A stretch of DNA of 64,000 nucleotides. Origin: Tetrapyrgos nigripes. Taxonomy: Eukaryota > Basidiomycota > Agaricomycetes > Agaricales > Campanellaceae. This document shows, in pieces, positions 59,612 through 64,000 of the stretch. The notes under the pieces were generated by a model. The model was not told the DNA's origin. It did not search any database and worked only from the letters and a program-made list of their open reading frames with translations. Where the stretch lies: contig JAACJM010000047.1 of the NCBI GenBank assembly GCA_013368315.1, positions 409,439 through 473,438 on the forward strand, given 5' to 3'. Position numbers and translations under genes: made by a program. The number at the start of each line of letters is the position of its first letter. The first letter of the stretch is position 1.

Positions 59612-59945
59612 TGAACTACTCACTCGGTTTCAATGTGGTATTGGCTATTTCGTTGTTGGACACCCGTCTCGTTGCTTGTTTGATTTATTTTGAAGTTTCT
59701 ATTGTTAAAAGTGTTATTTACCCATGGTCTCTTACTTACAAGTAGGGCATTCCATACCCTAGGAGGGCGTATGTAGCGGATTTGTCCGGTTTTGGACTCC
59801 ACCCCTATCTCAAGTACCCTGGTCTATCTCTCTAGGTATAAATACTTAGCCTGCTTGTATTTTCGAGTCCTTAGTTCTACCTAAAGACAGCTTACAACTG
59901 TTCTCGAAGCGTGTGAACTCTCCGTGTAAGGATCTCAACCTTACA
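59612..59945 (+). repeat. LTR copy 2 (334 bp), inverted relative to copy 1
   Basis: It begins TGAACTACTCAC and ends CAACCTTACA. Only 14 bp (59598-59611) separate it from copy 1. It abuts the Gypsy polyprotein: at 59945/59946 the integrase frame passes straight into LTR sequence and stops after about 33 more codons. By the TATA-like box it would be transcribed away from copy 1 and antisense to the polyprotein. Confidence 0.8.
59837..59844 (+). promoter_or_regulatory. TATA-like box in LTR copy 2
   Basis: tataaata lies about 100 bp before the inner end of the LTR, a normal U3 position if transcription runs to the right. The same box occurs in inverted form in LTR copy 1. Confidence 0.45.
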
Positions 59946-62473
59946 TATCTGGCATTGAGAAAGAACGGTGCGTATCCCGTAGACTCGGATCGAGCGCTAT
60001 TGATAGCGAATTCAATAGCAGGTAGCTTAACTACCCAATCCTTCTGCTTGGCCGAGATACAAGAGCGTAACATTTGCGTTATCGTTCGATTCGCTCGTTC
60101 AGTGGCTCCATCGGACTGAGGGTGATACGCACTAGACATGTTTAACTGAGTACCAGTTAGTTCATGTAACCTTTTCCAGAAAACCGAAGTGAATAGCGAG
60201 TCTCGATCGCTCACAATCCGTTTAGGAATACCATGTAGCTTGTAAACATGTTCATACATTAGTTCAGCCACTTGTCGGGCTGTGTATGTAGTCCTAGATG
60301 GTACTAGATGTACCATAGACGAGAATAGATCTATGATCACAGTGATTGAGTCAAAGCTGCCGTCTCTATTCTTGGATTCTGGTAGTGGACCAACAAAGTC
60401 AATGCCTATAGCTTCCCAAGGTCTGCTGGGAATATCTAAAGGGTGCAATTGGCCAAAAGGTTTGTGATTTGGTGGTTTGGATTGCTTGCAAGTTTTGCAA
60501 GATTCACAGAAAGACTGGACATCTGAGACCATGTCTTTCCACCACACTTGTTCCCTTAGGTAACTCAAAGTCTTGTGGGTTCCAAGATGAGCCAACATAG
60601 AATGGGCTTCAGAAATCACAATCTCCACTGAGCTTCTTCCATTTACTAGTATTCTAGGGATACATAAGAGCCTAGTATCCTTGGAGAGCCTCTGGTAGAT
60701 AAAACCTCCCGAGCATTCAAAATTCTTGAATTCCTTTGGAGCACCAAGGATCTTCTTGAAGAATGGGTCTTGATCATATCTGTCCTTGATCAGACCTAGA
60801 AAGTCAAGACCGTCACTCGAACGAGTGATGGCTGAGAGCAGAGACGCGTCTGGCACGTTCTCACGTAGCTGTGATTCGGATCGGATATCCGGTTGATTTA
60901 CCGGATTCTGATTAATTACCGGTTCAACGTCATCAGTTGTTTGAGACTTTCGTCGAGCTGGTATCTGAATATACAGCTTCTCAGACGTATTCTCCTTTTG
61001 ATTGGCTTTATCTGGACCCGTTGGGTCCCTGACCAAATGAAAATCCGATTCCACATCCAAAGTTTGCGCAGAGGTACTAGCCACAGGTTGACTATAGGTA
61101 CTCACGCCCTCCTGGACGCGTCGTGGACCATTCACGCGTACAAAACCCTTCATACGCTTCGCAAATTCCTTGGACGTCTCAGGACGACCAGTCTCTGCAG
61201 GTTCCAGAGCCTTTCGACCTCCCCTTCGCACGACCTCGGCTTCTATACCGGTTCTCAAAGGCATAGTAACACTGTGAGCCTGTAGGCTCTCGTTATCAAA
61301 ACTGTCGTCAAAATAGGTGTATTCGGCGTTGGATCTAACAGTACCAGGTGCGTTGTTCGTATATATACGAGACAACGCGTCTGATAACACGTTCTCTTCC
61401 CCAGGGACATACAAGATTTCGAAATCGAATTCCGACATTTTTTCCATCCAACGCGCCTGACGCCCACTCAAATCCTTTTGGTTGAGCAAGTGGATTAGAC
61501 CCTTGTGGTCAGTAACCCATGTGAACTTGATTCCCTGAAGGACATCACGATGCCGCAACATAGATTCAAGACCCGCAAGCATCTCAAGTTCGTGAACTGC
61601 ATAGTTTTGTTGCGCTGAGTTCAACTTTGCCGAGAAGAAGGCAGCTACCAGAGCTGTCTTCCACTCATCCCCTTGGCTGACGACACCTGCGACACTAGCA
61701 GCACTAGCGTCCGTGACCAACCATATCGGTTTCCGTGTCGGTGAGTAATCCAACGGTACTCTCGAATGGTCTCTAAGCTTTTGAACGGTTTGCTTTATTT
61801 CGTCAAAAGCTCTTTGCTCCATATAGGTCCACCGAAAAGGCACAGTAGAACCCGTTATAGCGTGTAATACGCCCATCGGACCCCGAATACGTGGTAGATC
61901 GTCTGCGAGAAACCCCACAGCCCCTAGGAATCTGGATACCAACGACTTAGTCGTTGGAACCTTCCAGTTCGCAATGGACTCGACCTTGTCAGGGTCCATC
62001 CGAATACCATTATCATCAATGATACGTCCTAGTAATTTCAACTCTTCAGCAAGAAAATTCAACTTCTTCCCATTCAGGTATAGTTTCACTTTTCTTAAGA
62101 TGTCAATTACCATTTTGACGTGCTTGACATGATCCTCTAGGCTGTCAGAGTAAATGACTATGTCGTCAAGGTATACGTCCATGCAGACGCCTATCAATGG
62201 TGCGAAGATGTGGTTCATCAAGGCTTGATATGTAGCACCCACGTTACAATCACCCATTTGCAGTACTTGACTAACCATAGTACCATCCGGTGTTGAGAAT
62301 GCGGATCGAGAGACGTGTTCAGGGATGATACGAATCTGTTTGTATGCATCCTTGCTGTCTATGATACTTCGGAAACTGTGGCGAGCTACTCGACGCGTAA
62401 TAGTGTCAATATTGGGTAGAGGGGACGCTATTTTTCGTACGTTCTTATTCCTTTCCTGCAGATCAAAGACCGT
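59946..62473 (-). pseudogene. Ty3/Gypsy pol: reverse transcriptase, RNase H and integrase, truncated
   Basis: Read on the minus strand: TVFDLQERNKNVRKIASPLPN and DSKDAYKQIRIIPEHV, the RT centre MDVYLDDIVIYS (about 62160) and GRIIDDNGIRMDPDK. RNase H has WLVTDASAASVAGV, NYAVHELEMLA and WVTDHKGLIHLL. A ~200-residue linker precedes the integrase zinc finger HLGTHKTLSYLREQVWW with CESCKTC, then the core WEAIGIDFVGPLP, RIVSDRDSLFTS and YHPQSDGATERANRT. Homology ends at ESTGYAPFFLN, at the LTR border; the usual integrase C-terminal domain (and chromodomain if any) is missing. An in-frame TGA at 62474-62476 separates it from the upstream part, where a CGA Arg is expected. Confidence 0.9.
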
Positions 62474-62476
62474 TCA

Positions 62477-64000
62477 TAATTGATCTCTTTGTTTTGCAGA
62501 TTTAGGTATAAGCATCATAGGAACTGTATTACCAGCTGTTGTAACTAGCCAGCGTCCTGTCGCTAAATAATCACGACATTTTAAATCCCATTGTTCGCGA
62601 AATGCCTTGGGGCATCGAGAAGGTCGCCAAGGATAAATTTTATCCTCGTCAATCAAAGGGATTGTGTGATTAATCGCTCGTAAAGGGGGTAGTGGAGTAT
62701 CCGCTGCTCCTTTACAGATGGGTTCTGCATAAGCGCGTAATTCCTCCCTAGCTGACTCTAAGGTACGTTCTTCTATACCTACAGCGTGAGTTCTGACCTC
62801 TGTCACATTCTCCCCTTCAATAGGAAGTGCTTCCCAGCTGCCAATCTCGACGGTAGCTGGGTTCAAACCTATACACACCTTATGTGAGAACATAAAGGGT
62901 GTTCCTAGGATCACATTGTACCCGGATAGGTTTGCCACATCGAAATAGTGGTCACAATTGATGTTTTGGTACTGGAAATTAACATCAGTGCCACATAGGA
63001 TCTTGGAACGAGATCCTTGAACAGCTAAATGCAGAGGTAAGGGTGTTCCAAGTACTTCTTCTTCAGTTTTAGCTGATCTGCCACTTGTGTAGATATGAAA
63101 TCACCAAGTGAACCTGAGTCGATCAATGCACGACACGGTTGTCCATTGATCTTGACCACAATCACAATAGGCTTAGGTACTAAACGACCTATTTGACGAA
63201 CAATTCCGGCTGTTCGTTGTATACCCGGAAATGTCTTTGGCTCGACATATATCCCCGCAATGGAAACAAAGTGTGCAAAGCCATTCCGTTCTTCCCATTG
63301 CAATTGACCTTCTAAAAGGTGTAAGTATGTGTCCAAATACTGCATGCATTGGTCGAGTTCGCGCGTGAATTCATCCAAAGGTTCATTAAATAACCTTGGT
63401 AGAAATTTGTATTCGATAGGACCCTTCAAGCTATTGATCAAAGCTTCCTCAGCGCGTTGAACGCGTTTCTTATACCATTCAGGTAAGTTAAACCACTTAT
63501 TCAATAATTGACCTTTAGCAACATCAACTTTGAATTCTCTGACAGTGTCTTCAATGGTATAAACATCCTGTCTACTCGGATGTCGGTACACTAAGTACTG
63601 CTCGTCCGAGTCTGTCCGAGGAAACTCTCCATCGACGTGCACCCAACGACGTAGCTTATCTGCTGCTGCGTCCGCTAACACGTCTCCCATGGCTGGATAG
63701 TCAAAATTCAGCACCGAGATGTCGAGATCCTCAATGTCCTGTCTCGCCATGGCCCAGATTTTTCCTGGACAAAATTCTGGAATCAGTAAGTTTTCTCTGG
63801 TAAATGCCCATTCGAGACTAACTTCGTGATCAATGAATTCTACACGTTGACCATCTTTCATGGTCCATGCCGTGATTTGCGCAAATGGAGAAGGTTTCCC
63901 ATTCAGAAAGAATGGAGGACTGTTCTGAATGTTCTCCTCTAGCGCACGAGCTAGAGGATCGTTCTGTCTTTGGCCATCCAAAGGTGAGTCTGATTGTGGC
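62477..64000 (-). pseudogene. Ty3/Gypsy gag-protease and start of pol, frameshifted
   Basis: The frame 63025-63981 reads a Gag-like region (SPPFFLNGKPSPFAQITAW, IPEFCPGKIWAMARQDIED, WFNLPEWYKKRVQRAEEALI, LHLLEGQLQWEERNGFAHF) and then the aspartic protease QPCRALIDSGSLGDFISTQVA (about 63095-63145). A one-base loss near 63056-63064 breaks it after LKLKK; the next frame continues TPLPLHLAVQGSRSKILCG, VANLSGYNVILGTPFMF and CRDYLATGRWLVTTAGNTVPM. No zinc knuckle is evident inside the window. The element's other end and any matching LTR lie beyond 64000. It cannot encode a complete product as read. Confidence 0.88.

Noticed and set aside
59264..59945. The palindrome as one foldback transposon inserted in the Gypsy pol gene
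   Set aside because: Pol homology does not resume on the left side; the left flank is array copy H, so two LTR-type units at a junction fit better.

Overview
This is nuclear DNA from a filamentous basidiomycete, most likely an Agaricomycete; the species cannot be named from the sequence. The genes are dense, on both strands, and split by many introns of about 50 to 70 bp with GT..AG ends. The families fit that clade: an Agaricomycete-type seven-helix membrane protein, a B-box/DUF2009 protein, sedolisins and a Gypsy retrotransposon.

Layout. Positions 1-5.8 kb hold a kinase-like remnant, a truncated sedolisin (signal peptide plus prodomain only) and a complete ferric reductase. A foldback repeat of about 0.2 kb follows. 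Positions 6.8-13 kb hold a seven-helix membrane protein, a Tls1/Hep59 splicing-factor homologue and a full-length secreted sedolisin. Positions 13-17.9 kb are accessory: a truncated Cdc25-type SH3 fragment lying between two direct ~80-bp repeats, an unknown ORF, an F-box-like gene broken by a one-base frameshift, and non-coding DNA. Positions 17.9-45 kb form a conserved housekeeping block: B-box/DUF2009 protein, eIF3m, STIMATE-family membrane protein, Sec18/NSF, kinetochore Dsn1/Mis13, PP1 inhibitor-2 (Glc8), Mtd1, Orm1/ORMDL, a Virilizer homologue, Mdm34 and Uds1. A small LINE scrap lies between eIF3m and the STIMATE gene. Positions 45.1-59.2 kb form a tandem array, all on the minus strand, of serine beta-lactamase-like (class C / transesterase) genes: six near full-length copies and remnants at both ends. 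Positions 59.3-64 kb hold two inverted LTR copies almost back to back, then a decayed Ty3/Gypsy polyprotein that runs off the window.

Most notable points. (1) A gene of about 1,180 codons at 35181-39049 is a fungal Virilizer (VIRMA/Vir1) homologue, recognised by its N-terminal domain and by a conserved tail restored by a final intron; it shares an 85-bp divergent promoter with the sphingolipid regulator ORM1. (2) The beta-lactamase-like array shows birth and death of copies, including one very recent duplication. (3) At least six one-base frameshifts, most in short homopolymers, interrupt otherwise well-conserved frames, including single-copy MTD1. This suggests consensus errors in the assembly for some genes and true decay for others. 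(4) The LTR palindrome abuts the retrotransposon integrase so that the polyprotein frame runs into LTR sequence.

I found no wholly new system that I can defend. The tandem hydrolase array and the free-standing sedolisin prodomain are the best candidates for unexplored biology. All exon structures were inferred by eye from reading frames and splice consensus; gene ends are firmer than internal exon edges.
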